Source: Hwanghaeella sp965227365
Lineage (GTDB): Bacteria > Pseudomonadota > Alphaproteobacteria > UBA8366 > Aestuariispiraceae
Assembly: GCF_965227365.1 (NCBI RefSeq)
Contig: NZ_OZ245754.1
Span: forward strand, 1,736,001 to 1,800,000
DNA: 64,000 nucleotides
Reading direction: 5' to 3'
The number at the start of each line of letters is the position of its first letter. Within the stretch, counting starts at the first letter, position 1. A program made the translations under genes and the position numbers. The notes beneath the pieces were generated by a model. It did no database searches and was not told the origin of the DNA. It was given only the letters and a program-made list of their open reading frames with translations. Below, in pieces: positions 1-7,964 of this stretch.

Positions 1-145
1 TTCGAAACCTGAATGCAACGGTCGCGATGGGGAGGACGTTGTTTGTGCAAGGAAGCGGGCGGCCGCAGTGATCTATCAGGCGCCCCTCCAGTCCCGAGTT
101 TTCTAAGCGCCTGTCAGGCGCAAAACAAAACCCAAGGAGATATCC

Positions 146-1126
146 ATGAGTTTCAAGATCAAGATGACGACCGCCACCATGGCTGCCTGCATCGCCTTTG
201 CGGCGGCGCCTGCGAGCGCGGCAAACATCCTGTTTCCGGACTATGAGGAATTCAAGAGTCACACGGTGACGGGAACCGGCTTTAACGCTGAACTGGCGCG
301 CCAGTATCAGACGATGAGCGCGTACGAATATCAGGAAATGTACGACTACATCGACGCAGAAACCTATGCCGAACGCGGCATGATGGCTGAAAAGGACATT
401 ACTCCCGCGCCGTTCCAGCCCGAGGAGTGGGATATTGACGATCCCGCCGCTATGAAGGAATTGCAGGCCGCACGCATTGAACTGCTGGGCGCCATGCAGA
501 AGGGCGCTGCCGATATCGCGCCGGCCCAGGCCGCCAATGCGCAGGCCAAGTACGATTGCTGGGTCGAGCAGCAGGAAGAAGGGTGGCAGACCACGCATAT
601 CGCCCAGTGCCGCGAAGGTTTCCGCGCCGCCATGATCGACCTGAACGAAGCGATGATGCCGAAGAAGGCTGAAGCCGAACCGGCCGCGCCGGTCGCCAAG
701 ATCGATCCGCCGAAGCTGCCGCCGCGCGTCGAACTGAGCCGTCAGGTGATCTATTTCGACTTCGACGACGCCAGCCTGACGCCGGGTGCGGAACTGAAGA
801 TCCGCGAGCTGACCGCCAGTGTTGCCGGCCTGGATGACATCAACGTCCATGTGGAAGGCCATGCCGACCGCGCCGGTCCGTCGGACTACAACAAGGCGCT
901 TTCGGAAGAGCGTGCGGAAAACGTCCGGAATGCGCTGATCGCCAACGGTCTGCCGACGTCCAAGCTGAAGCGCATGCTGACCGACTCGGAAGGTGAGAGC
1001 GACCCGGCCGTCGTCACTGCCGATGGCGTCCGCGAAGCCCGTAACCGTCGCGTGGAAATCTCGGTCACCGGTTTTGAGGACAAGACTGCCTCTTCCGGTC
1101 CGGCGAATGTCGCCTCCGCCGAGTAA
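146..1126 (+). CDS. OmpA-family outer membrane / periplasmic protein
   Basis: 326 residues with a Sec signal peptide (positively charged start, hydrophobic core, likely cut after ASA near residue 26). Residues 30-190 form an acidic, Ala/Glu-rich region with no recognisable beta-barrel. Residues about 200-310 are a clear OmpA_C peptidoglycan-binding domain: the VIYFDFD opening, GHAD followed by RAG, and the ALSEERAENVR helix, including the Asp and Arg that bind diaminopimelate in this family. The inferred role is to link cell envelope layers or anchor a complex to peptidoglycan. The start is supported by AAGGAG seven bases upstream. The gene is monocistronic and followed by a strong hairpin. 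The partner of the N-terminal region is unknown. Confidence 0.9.
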   Translation: MSFKIKMTTATMAACIAFAAAPASAANILFPDYEEFKSHTVTGTGFNAELARQYQTMSAYEYQEMYDYIDAETYAERGMMAEKDITPAPFQPEEWDIDDPAAMKELQAARIELLGAMQKGAADIAPAQAANAQAKYDCWVEQQEEGWQTTHIAQCREGFRAAMIDLNEAMMPKKAEAEPAAPVAKIDPPKLPPRVELSRQVIYFDFDDASLTPGAELKIRELTASVAGLDDINVHVEGHADRAGPSDYNKALSEERAENVRNALIANGLPTSKLKRMLTDSEGESDPAVVTADGVREARNRRVEISVTGFEDKTASSGPANVASAE

Positions 1127-1179
1127 TACGGCACACGGCAAAAAACGAGGGAAGGCGCCTGGCGCCTGACCTTGAGAAG

Positions 1180-1219
1180 AACGCAGGCTCCCTCGCCAAA
1201 CGGCGGGGGAGTTTGCGTT
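1180..1219. terminator. Bidirectional hairpin terminator between ompA-like gene and GST gene
   Basis: A long imperfect hairpin (arms AACGCA/TGCGTT, CTCCC/GGGAG, CGCC/GGCG around an AAAC loop) lies between two convergent genes and is followed by TTTTG. It probably ends the ompA-like transcript and may also serve the minus-strand GST gene. Confidence 0.65.
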
Positions 1220-1235
1220 TTGAAACCTGTCTGGA

Positions 1236-1961
1236 TCAGTTCCCTTTCTGTCCGAACAGGATTTTTCTTTCCTCGTCGCTCGGCGGAGCGCTGCGGCGGG
1301 AGTCCTTGCCGAGGTCCACGCCGCGCTGTACCGCGGACCGGGATTTGATCTCGCCGCGCCAACGGCTGAGGTTGGGGTAGGCGGAAAGATCCATCGAGGG
1401 CGTGCCGGCCAAAGGCGATTTTGACAGCATCGGCTTGGCGATCAGTACCCAGGGCCAGTTGATCATATCGGCGATGGTATAGTCGTCGCCCAGAATGAAA
1501 CGCCGCCCGTCCAGTCGACGGTCGAGCACGCCGAGGCAGCGGTCATATTCATTGGCGTAGCGTTCCGCTGAATAGGCGTTGTCGCCCTGGGCGTAGTTGA
1601 CGAAATGACTCAACTGACCGCCCATCGGGCCCTGGTTGCCGACCTGCCAGAACAGCCATTCCAGGCATTCCTTGCGGCCGCGCGCATCCTCCGGAATGAA
1701 CTTTCCGAACTTGTCGGCCAGATAGATCATGATCGCGCCGGATTCGAATACGCTTACCGGTTCGCTGCCATAGTCTTCCGGCGGATCGTGGTCGACGAGG
1801 GCGGGCATGCGGTTGTTCGGGCTGATCTTCAGGAAGTCCGGCTTGAACTGGTCGCCCTTGCCGATATTCACCGGGATCATGTTGTAATCGATGCCCAATT
1901 CCTCCAGCAGGATCGAGACCTTCCAGCCGTTCGGCGTCGGCCAGTAATAGAAGTCGATCAT
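1236..1961 (-). CDS. Glutathione S-transferase family protein (YfcG/nu-class-like)
   Basis: 241 residues. The N-terminal thioredoxin-like half begins IDFYYWPTPNGWKVSILLEE, the pattern of YfcG/YghU-type (nu-class) GSTs that act as disulfide reductases or peroxidases with glutathione. The C-terminal half is the all-helical GST_C domain, with the DYTIADM.NWPW segment near residue 185. The ATG at 1961 was chosen over an upstream start because AAAGGA lies at normal spacing and family members begin here. It starts 4 nt after the stop of the CoA-transferase gene, so the two are probably one transcript and may share a substrate pathway. That substrate is not deducible. Confidence 0.85.
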   Translation of the reverse strand: MIDFYYWPTPNGWKVSILLEELGIDYNMIPVNIGKGDQFKPDFLKISPNNRMPALVDHDPPEDYGSEPVSVFESGAIMIYLADKFGKFIPEDARGRKECLEWLFWQVGNQGPMGGQLSHFVNYAQGDNAYSAERYANEYDRCLGVLDRRLDGRRFILGDDYTIADMINWPWVLIAKPMLSKSPLAGTPSMDLSAYPNLSRWRGEIKSRSAVQRGVDLGKDSRRSAPPSDEERKILFGQKGN

Positions 1962-1965
1962 TCGG

Positions 1966-3165
1966 TTATCCTTTCCGCTCGGCCTTGGCCGCGCCGCTCG
2001 ACAGCAGCGCTTCGATATCGTCCTCACCATATCCCGCTTCGCGCAGGACTTCCTCGGTATGCTCGCCCAGCAGCGGCGCGCCCTGCGTCAGGTCAAGCTG
2101 TGTGCGGGAGAACTGCGCGGCGGGTCGCGCCTGCCGCAGGCGGCCCGCGACCGGGTGGTCCAGTTCCACCAGCATCTGGTTTTCCTCGATCTGGGGATGG
2201 TGGATCATCTCCTTGCGCTTGAGCACCTGGGCACAGGGAATGTCATGCGCATCCAGGTGTTCCAGCCAGTATTCGGCGCTGTTCGTGCGGAGAACCTCCT
2301 GGGTCAATTCCAGGCGCGCGTCGATATTCTCGTGCCGTTTCTCTGGCGTGTCGAACCGCGGGTCGTCCCGCCATTCCGGATGGCCGACCGCTTCGGTCAG
2401 CGCGAACCATTGCTTGTCGGTATTGACCGCGACCGTGATGTAGTCCGTCGTCGTCTCATAGATCAGGTCGATGAAACTGTGCGCTTTCTCGCTTTCGATC
2501 TCGTCGCCGACGAAGGTGTGGCCGCCCATGTCGGAATGCCACAGGAAGGAGACGACACTGTCCAGCATGGAGACCTTCACATGCTGGCCTTCGCCTGTGC
2601 GTTCGCGGTGAAGCAGGGCGGCGGTCACGGCCTGGGCCGTGGTGAAGCCGGTCAGCTTGTCCGGCACGATGGTACGGACCAGGCGCGGGCGCGCCTCGTC
2701 CGACCCGCCCTGGATGGTGGTCAGCCCTGACAGGGCCTGCACCAGCGGGTCATAGACCGGTTTGTTCGCGAAGGGGCCGTTTTCCCCAAACCCGCTGATA
2801 GAGACATAGACGATATCGGGCCTGACCGCGCGTACCGCGTCCTCGCCCAGGCCCAACCGCGCGACGACGCCGGGCCGGAAGTTATGGATGAAGACATCGG
2901 CGTCCTTCAGAAGCGCGTGGACGACAGCCAGGGCCTTTTCGTCCTTCAGGTTCAGCGAGACGGAGCGCTTGTTGCGGTTATTATTGAGGAAGGAGGCCGT
3001 CATCCCGCCGCGGCGGGTGGACACTTGTCGTGTCACGTCGCCGGCGGCCGTGTTCTCGATCTTGATCACATCCGCGCCCTGATCGGCCAGCAACATGGTC
3101 GACAAGGGGCCTGAGACGACCTGCGTCAGATCGACGATGCGAATTCCCTGCAACGGTCCGGACAT
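1966..3165 (-). CDS. CaiB/BaiF (family III) CoA-transferase
   Basis: 399 residues from the chosen start. It matches family III CoA-transferases, which move CoA between acyl donors and acids (formyl-, carnitine-, succinyl-CoA types). The opening GPLQGIRIVDLTQVVSGP, the ADQGADVIKIE loop and a catalytic-type Asp in the GLTTIQGG/RPRLV region are typical. The N-terminal MSGPLQG at 3165 fits the family. An upstream in-frame ATG at 3195 has a closer GGAAGG and would add ten residues, so the start is uncertain. The GST gene follows directly downstream on the same strand. The CoA donor and acceptor cannot be assigned from sequence. Confidence 0.88.
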   Translation of the reverse strand: MSGPLQGIRIVDLTQVVSGPLSTMLLADQGADVIKIENTAAGDVTRQVSTRRGGMTASFLNNNRNKRSVSLNLKDEKALAVVHALLKDADVFIHNFRPGVVARLGLGEDAVRAVRPDIVYVSISGFGENGPFANKPVYDPLVQALSGLTTIQGGSDEARPRLVRTIVPDKLTGFTTAQAVTAALLHRERTGEGQHVKVSMLDSVVSFLWHSDMGGHTFVGDEIESEKAHSFIDLIYETTTDYITVAVNTDKQWFALTEAVGHPEWRDDPRFDTPEKRHENIDARLELTQEVLRTNSAEYWLEHLDAHDIPCAQVLKRKEMIHHPQIEENQMLVELDHPVAGRLRQARPAAQFSRTQLDLTQGAPLLGEHTEEVLREAGYGEDDIEALLSSGAAKAERKG

Positions 3166-3328
3166 GGACGATACCCTATTCTGTTCCAGATACATGCGCC
3201 TTCCGGCGTTGCGGCTAGAACCTAACCGCTCATTCCAAAACTATTAGCGCCCGGCCGGGAAAGGCAATCTTGCCCTATCCGGCGAACGGGGCTTCCCTAG
3301 ACGCCGCTTTATCATAGTGGGGGGTATC

Positions 3329-4321
3329 ATGGCTGCGATGAAACTGGGGATTGTCGGTGTCGGCATCATGGGCGAACGGGTGTTGAATGCCGTCCTGCGG
3401 CATGATCCCTCGGTCGTGGCGCTGGGCGGCATCTGGGATCCGTCCGCCGAGACGATGGACCGGATCAGCCGGGAGCATCCCTCCGTGCCGGTTCTGGAGG
3501 GCCCCGAGGCGGTGATCGCGGCGTCGGATTGCCTGTATATCGCCTCGCCGCCGGTGACCCATCTGGGCTATGCCCGAAAGGCGATGGAGAGGGGGCTCGC
3601 CGTGTTGACGGAAAAGCCGCTCGCCGTGGATATGGCCGACGCGGAAGCCTTTGCCGCCGAGGTGGAGAAAACCAACGCGCGTGCGGCGGTGAATTTCATT
3701 TTCGCCTCGATGCCGGGTGTTGAGCATATCCGGCAGTGGATCGGCGAGGGCGCGGTTGGCCCGGTCGAGAGTCTGACGATCGAGCTTGCCTATCAATCCT
3801 GGCCGCGGCCGTGGCAGATGGATGCGCTGGGCTGGCTGGACAAGCGCGAGCAGGGCGGTTTCACGCGGGAGGTCGGGAGTCATTTCCTGTTCCTGACGCG
3901 TCGCCTGCTGGGGCCGATGGAACTCAAGTCGGCTTCCGCGACCTATCCTGACAACACCGGCAGCGAAACGGCGATTTCGGCGGAGATCGTGGCCGGCGGC
4001 ATTCCGGTCGCGGTGACCGGTTCGGTCGGGACGACCGAGAAGCCGGACCACAATCTCTGGACCCTGAAGGGTCGCGACGGATCCGTTCGGCTCAGCGACT
4101 GGACGCGCGGTCAGAAACTGGGGGCCGACGGCGAATGGCACGAGCATCCCGACTGCCTGCCGTTGGAGGATACGAGGCCGCTGATCCTGAAAGGGCAACT
4201 CGACAAACTGGCGGCATTGAGCGCGGGCACGCCGTTGCCGGAAGGGGCCTTTCCCCTGGCGAGTGTTCAGGAAGCCCTCGACGTCCAACGCATGGTGGAA
4301 GCAATCCTGGCGAGCGGGTGA
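3329..4321 (+). CDS. Gfo/Idh/MocA-family NAD(P)-dependent oxidoreductase
   Basis: 330 residues. An N-terminal Rossmann domain carries the GIVGVGIMGERV dinucleotide motif, and EKPLAVDMADAEAF holds the EKP signature whose Lys is catalytic in this family. The C-terminal half is the substrate-binding alpha/beta domain. Relatives oxidise or reduce sugars, inositols and related polyols. The ATG at 3329 is preceded by a G-rich stretch (GGGGGG) at 5 nt; a GTG at 3317 is possible but lacks a ribosome site. It stands alone between genes on the other strand, so no pathway is implied. Confidence 0.87.
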   Translation: MAAMKLGIVGVGIMGERVLNAVLRHDPSVVALGGIWDPSAETMDRISREHPSVPVLEGPEAVIAASDCLYIASPPVTHLGYARKAMERGLAVLTEKPLAVDMADAEAFAAEVEKTNARAAVNFIFASMPGVEHIRQWIGEGAVGPVESLTIELAYQSWPRPWQMDALGWLDKREQGGFTREVGSHFLFLTRRLLGPMELKSASATYPDNTGSETAISAEIVAGGIPVAVTGSVGTTEKPDHNLWTLKGRDGSVRLSDWTRGQKLGADGEWHEHPDCLPLEDTRPLILKGQLDKLAALSAGTPLPEGAFPLASVQEALDVQRMVEAILASG

Positions 4322-4327
4322 GGCCGG

Positions 4328-4786
4328 TCAGGCGGTGCCGTCCCGTTCGGCGGCGGCTTGCTGGAGCTTTTCGAAGATGAAGGCTTCCGCCGCTGCGCGG
4401 TCCGGGGCCTCGATCACCATGCCTTCCAGACCGATCTCGTCCATATTGGCCTGCGCCAGTTTCACGATCTTCGCGTAGCCCATGTCCTTTGTGATCGTCG
4501 CACCGAAGAACTTCCGGATGCCGTGATCGATCAGGATTCTGTCCAGTTGCCGGATGTCGTCGTAGGAAATTGTGTTTTCGAACCCCGCGATGTTGTCGAC
4601 AATACAGAAGTAATAGGGCGGAAGCGCGTCGCGCAGCGTTTCCAGATAGAGCGGGATGCGGGTGGACAGACTGATCGGGCCGATGACCGTGATATCGTGG
4701 ACGTGAAATCCGTTGATCATCAACGTTCTGAATTCATAACCCTCGATGACGCCCTTGGATATCAAGGAACCTGTTGACCCTAGCAT
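4328..4786 (-). CDS. Conserved hypothetical protein, tandem paralogue A
   Basis: 152 residues, not recognised. It is clearly homologous to the next gene (5002-5493): both share the blocks VxGPIxLxTRxxLY, DNxxGFEN, LDRxLIDxGIRxxFGATxTKDxGYxKIVKLAQxNM and APDRAAA/VPDRAAA. The alternating strand/helix pattern, with the strongest conservation around FGAT and KIVKLA, suggests a small soluble alpha/beta fold, perhaps STAS/SpoIIAA-like (inference only). No signal peptide or membrane segment is seen. The ATG at 4786 has AAGGAG 8 nt upstream and aligns with the paralogue's start, so the longer upstream reading was not used. Confidence 0.7.
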   Translation of the reverse strand: MLGSTGSLISKGVIEGYEFRTLMINGFHVHDITVIGPISLSTRIPLYLETLRDALPPYYFCIVDNIAGFENTISYDDIRQLDRILIDHGIRKFFGATITKDMGYAKIVKLAQANMDEIGLEGMVIEAPDRAAAEAFIFEKLQQAAAERDGTA

Positions 4787-5001
4787 GGCGCGGGCTCCTT
4801 CGGTTCGGATGGAAGGGACGGCCGGCGGTTTCGCGGGTTGTGAGATGTCATGTTGTTCTGGCGCCGTCATAGTAGCGCGCGGAGCGCCGTGGATGAATGG
4901 CCGGTTCGAGACAATTTCGTCCCGCCGAAGGGCTACACCGATTGATCCGATCTTTCCACTGCCATGAAAGCGGAACGATGGGGCGGCGACGAACGAACCT
5001 G

Positions 5002-5493
5002 CTAATCGCCGGCCAGCCGCAGATGGTCTCGCTCGGCGGCCGCTTCGTTGATCCGGTCGCAGATGAACTGCAACGCTGCCGCCCGATCGGGCACCTTGAT
5101 CACGGTGCCGTCCAGGCCGATCGTTTCCATGTTGGTCTGCGCCAGCTTGACGATCTTTGAATAGCCCTTGTCCTTCGTGACTGTCGCGCCGAAATAGGTT
5201 CGGATGCCCCGGTCGATCAGCAGGCGGTCCAGCTCACGAATGGCGTCCAGGGAAAAGTCGTTCTCGAACCCTTCGGAATTGTCCAAAAGGCCGAAATAGC
5301 GTCCCTCGACCACATGCGGCAAGGTTACGCGATACAGCTGTAACCGGGTATGAAGGTTGATCGGGCCGGTCACGCGCGTGTCGTTGAAACAGAAGCCGGC
5401 AAGCCGAAAAATCCTGTACACATAGCTTTCGACGGTTCCCTGGGTCACCAGAGTGCCGCCGTGGGTCGCCAAATACCCCGCGTCCATACGCAT
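5002..5493 (-). CDS. Conserved hypothetical protein, tandem paralogue B
   Basis: 163 residues, homologous along its whole length to the 4328-4786 product (shared DNxxGFEN, FGATVTKDKGYSKIVKLAQTNM and DRAAA blocks), so the pair arose by tandem duplication. The function is unknown; the protein looks soluble and cytoplasmic. The 215-nt spacer to the downstream paralogue suggests separate promoters or a long leader. A second ATG two codons in (5487) is an equally good start, with GGA at 9 nt. The C-terminus ends in a charged helix rich in Glu/Arg. A role in signalling is possible if the fold is SpoIIAA-like, but nothing in the context confirms it. Confidence 0.7.
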   Translation of the reverse strand: MRMDAGYLATHGGTLVTQGTVESYVYRIFRLAGFCFNDTRVTGPINLHTRLQLYRVTLPHVVEGRYFGLLDNSEGFENDFSLDAIRELDRLLIDRGIRTYFGATVTKDKGYSKIVKLAQTNMETIGLDGTVIKVPDRAAALQFICDRINEAAAERDHLRLAGD

Positions 5494-5634
5494 AGATCCG
5501 TGAAAATTTGGAAGCCGTCCGTTCTTCGGCGGCTTCCTTTGCCCATCGTACCCATAAGCGGCACTGTTCTGTGCGCGCTAGCCCCAACCCACAGCTACCG
5601 TACCGGGGCACGCTTTTCCAGCCTTGGATGTGGT

Positions 5635-5660
5635 AAAAAAGCCGCACCCTTTGAAGCGGC
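5635..5660 (-). terminator. Candidate intrinsic terminator or leader attenuator (minus strand)
   Basis: Read on the minus strand, GCCGC and GCGGC pair around a 10-nt loop and run into six T residues. It lies 140 nt upstream of the 5493 start on the same strand. It could end a short leader or small RNA, or act as an attenuator. The stem is only 5 bp, hence the low confidence. Confidence 0.35.
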
Positions 5661-5744
5661 GGGACTGGGCAAGCGCGAAATGAACCCTATGTGAAGGGGC
5701 TTACGGAATTATGGGTTCCGGGTTTTCGATAAACGGATACCGGC

Positions 5745-6836
5745 ATGGATTCAGTTACGCAATTCGCATTGGGATCGGTGATTGGCGTCGCAACGCTGGG
5801 GCGGCGGATCGGGCCGCGCAAAGCGGCGATCACGGGCGGTCTTGTCGCGACCTTGCCGGATATGGATGTCTTCCTGCCGGCGGCCGACCCGGTCACCGCT
5901 TTCGTCACCCATCGTGGCTTCAGCCATTCCTTGATCGTGCATAGCGTTGCCGCTCCATTGCTGGGGCTCGGAATTGGGCGGTTGTTCACAGGGCTGCGGG
6001 ACGCGCCGCGATGGCTGCCCATCGGGGCGGTCTGGCTGATGTTGGTGACACACGCGCTTCTGGACGCCTTCACGGTCTATGGCACGAAACTGCTCTGGCC
6101 GCTGACGGACTATCCATTCGGTCTGGGCTCGGTCTTCATCATAGATCCGCTCTATACCCTGCCGTTGCTTGCGGTGACGCTCTGGGCGTTGCTTCAGGGC
6201 GATTGGGGCCGGCGGATCGGGCGCGCCGCTTCCATCGGCATCGTGGTCAGCAGCATGTATCTCGGCTGGTCGGTTCTGGCGCAGCAACTGATGCGCGACA
6301 AGATCGCCGCGGTGCTGGAGGGGCAGGGCGTAACGGCGGAGAAGCTTCTGGTCACGCCGATGCCGTTCAACACGGTGCTGTGGAAAGGGATCGCCCTCGA
6401 CGGCGACCGGTATGTGAATGTCTACAGTTCGCTGTTCGATGGACCGGACGCCCGCGACATCCATGTTCATGCCCGGCAATTGTCCCTGGCGGCGGCGCTG
6501 CCCGACACCGGCGCGGTCGATGCGGTGGCGCGCTTCAGCAAGGGGTTCTACGCTCTCAGCTTCGCCGATCTCGGCGACGGAAACGGGGATATCCTGTTGC
6601 GGGACCTCCGCATGGGGGCGACGCCGAATTACGTTTTCACCTTCAAGATCGCGAAATCCGAGGCGGGTGCCGTACGACCCAGCGGACCGGTCAAACTGAA
6701 CCGGGTGGTCGAGGAGGGGGCGCTGCCCTGGTTGTGGACTCGCATCTTTGATCAGCAGGCCACCCGCAAGGAAACCAGCTTGCATCACGCCTATATCGGA
6801 CAGGGCGAGGGCGAGAACCGCGCGGTGGCTCAATAG
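5745..6836 (+). CDS. YdjM-type membrane-bound metal-dependent hydrolase
   Basis: 363 residues. The N-terminal 180 residues match the YdjM/LexA-regulated inner-membrane hydrolase family: MDSVTQFALGSVIG, the LPDMDVF segment and HRGFSHSL provide the conserved Asp and His residues thought to bind metal, and ALLDAFTVYG continues the motif. Four to five hydrophobic helices (about residues 65-80, 95-115, 130-150 and 160-185) place it in the inner membrane, with a soluble C-terminal domain from about 190. The substrate is unknown for the family. The start ATG follows a purine-poor leader; no better alternative is in frame. Confidence 0.85.
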   Translation: MDSVTQFALGSVIGVATLGRRIGPRKAAITGGLVATLPDMDVFLPAADPVTAFVTHRGFSHSLIVHSVAAPLLGLGIGRLFTGLRDAPRWLPIGAVWLMLVTHALLDAFTVYGTKLLWPLTDYPFGLGSVFIIDPLYTLPLLAVTLWALLQGDWGRRIGRAASIGIVVSSMYLGWSVLAQQLMRDKIAAVLEGQGVTAEKLLVTPMPFNTVLWKGIALDGDRYVNVYSSLFDGPDARDIHVHARQLSLAAALPDTGAVDAVARFSKGFYALSFADLGDGNGDILLRDLRMGATPNYVFTFKIAKSEAGAVRPSGPVKLNRVVEEGALPWLWTRIFDQQATRKETSLHHAYIGQGEGENRAVAQ

Positions 6837-6903
6837 GCCGACAGTCAGGCCTGGTCGTTATGGCTTGAACCGACCAGGTGCCCGGCGCTACCCCATCGGG
6901 GCG

Positions 6904-7464
6904 ATGATTGACAATAAGACCGGAGAAGCGGCTGCGATGGCGCCACGGGTTCAGTTCAAACTTTCCTATTCCGAGGTCGAGGACCGAATTCTGTTCAGCG
7001 GCACATTCGCCGACGGGCAGGAGATGAACCTGTGGTTCACCCGGCGCCTAACCTTGGGGTTCCTGGACTTGGCGGGAAGAATATCGGCAGCGACCAGCGG
7101 CCCCGGTGCCGCCGATCCCTCGGTGAAGAAGGAAATCGCCGCGTTTCAGAAGGACGCGGCGGTTCAGGCGGCCGACAAGTCGACACCGTATGACGCGGGA
7201 ACGCCGCATCAGGAACTCGGTGCCGCCCCGCTGCTGGTCAATCGGGTCACGGTCACGCCGCAGCGGACGGGGGAGGGGGAAGACCGCGTCAGTCTTGTCT
7301 TCGGCCTGACCGATCAACGGCAGATTTCCTTTCCGATCGGTCGGGATGCTTTCCTGACCATCTGGGACATGATCGACGAACTGGTGCGCATGAAGACCGG
7401 ATGGCTGACCTTGCCGGAACGTCACGCCGTGGGTGAGGCATCCGCCAAGGCCGTGCTTCACTGA
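6904..7464 (+). CDS. Hypothetical protein, possibly an alphaproteobacterial accessory protein
   Basis: 186 residues from the ATG at 6904. The ATG at 6937 (175 residues) is also plausible because GGAG lies upstream of it. The N-terminus (VQFKLSYSEVEDRILFSGTF...LWFTRRLTLGFLDL) and C-terminal strand/helix (QISFPIGRDAFLTIWDMIDELV) resemble a family of unnamed proteobacterial proteins in which a paired beta-sheet core carries an LWLTRR-type motif. No signal or membrane segment is present. It ends 11 nt before the first gene of the phage cluster, on the opposite strand, so it probably marks the chromosomal side of the left boundary. The function is unknown. Confidence 0.6.
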   Translation: MIDNKTGEAAAMAPRVQFKLSYSEVEDRILFSGTFADGQEMNLWFTRRLTLGFLDLAGRISAATSGPGAADPSVKKEIAAFQKDAAVQAADKSTPYDAGTPHQELGAAPLLVNRVTVTPQRTGEGEDRVSLVFGLTDQRQISFPIGRDAFLTIWDMIDELVRMKTGWLTLPERHAVGEASAKAVLH

Positions 7465-7475
7465 TACGGTGCCCG

Positions 7476-7721
7476 CTAAGCCCGAAGGGGCCGCGATCCC
7501 GCCTCGCGGGCGGCCAACTCCTCCGTAAGGCACCGGATCAACCAATCCTCTCGCGCCAGCAGCAGGCGCTTGGTCGGGCTGTCCGAACTTCGGCGTAAAA
7601 TATGCCGGCGGTCCTGCGCCTGGCGCAGGCTGCCTCGCAGATCCTCCGCCGACGCACCGGTAAGACGTTTCGCCGCCCAAGGACGTATGGAATTTCCGGA
7701 ATTTCCTGCGCCTTCGCGCAT
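7476..7721 (-). CDS. Small basic protein at the left end of the prophage-like cluster
   Basis: 81 residues, unrecognised and rich in Arg. It begins MREGAGNSGNSIRPW, where GNSGNS is encoded by a tandem nine-base repeat, and ends in helical LLLAREDWLIRCLTEELAAREAG. The ATG at 7721 has GGAGG 5 nt upstream; an ATG at 7733 is in frame but lacks a ribosome site. It has its own strong promoter overlapped by a palindrome (7765-7778), so it is probably controlled by the phage repressor. Its position suggests an accessory regulator or antitermination-like protein, but nothing in the sequence proves a function. The downstream neighbour is chromosomal and convergent. Confidence 0.5.
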   Translation of the reverse strand: MREGAGNSGNSIRPWAAKRLTGASAEDLRGSLRQAQDRRHILRRSSDSPTKRLLLAREDWLIRCLTEELAAREAGSRPLRA

Positions 7722-7764
7722 GCGGGCCTCCATCCGATGAGTGATCGTGATTGGCCTGAATGTC

Positions 7765-7796
7765 GGAATTATAATTCCAGAAAATGGAAAAAACAA
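7765..7796 (-). promoter_or_regulatory. Sigma70-type promoter overlapped by a perfect palindromic operator
   Basis: On the minus strand, TTGTTT (7796-7791), a 17-nt spacer and a perfect TATAAT (7773-7768) drive the small gene 7476-7721. The -10 box sits inside the 14-bp palindrome GGAATTATAATTCC (7765-7778), the expected position for a dimeric repressor. Two more GGAATTTCC copies lie in tandem at 7689-7706, inside the start of the gene. Confidence 0.7.
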
Positions 7797-7964
7797 GAAA
7801 AATTGACAGATGGCGGGGCCGCTTACTTGCACCGGCGCCCGGAAATCGGGGGGTTAGGACCGGTTCAGGGGTGGGGAATTGGGAATCGGTGTGCGCCGCC
7901 GCCCGGTTCCATCTGCCCTGAATACTGGGCGTGCCGCCGGGGCTCGAACTGTTTCGGCTGGAGC

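Noticed and set aside
1..145. Short open frame at the window start (13-246)
   Set aside because: It overlaps the ompA-like gene in another frame and has no coding character. The first 145 bases look like an upstream control region.
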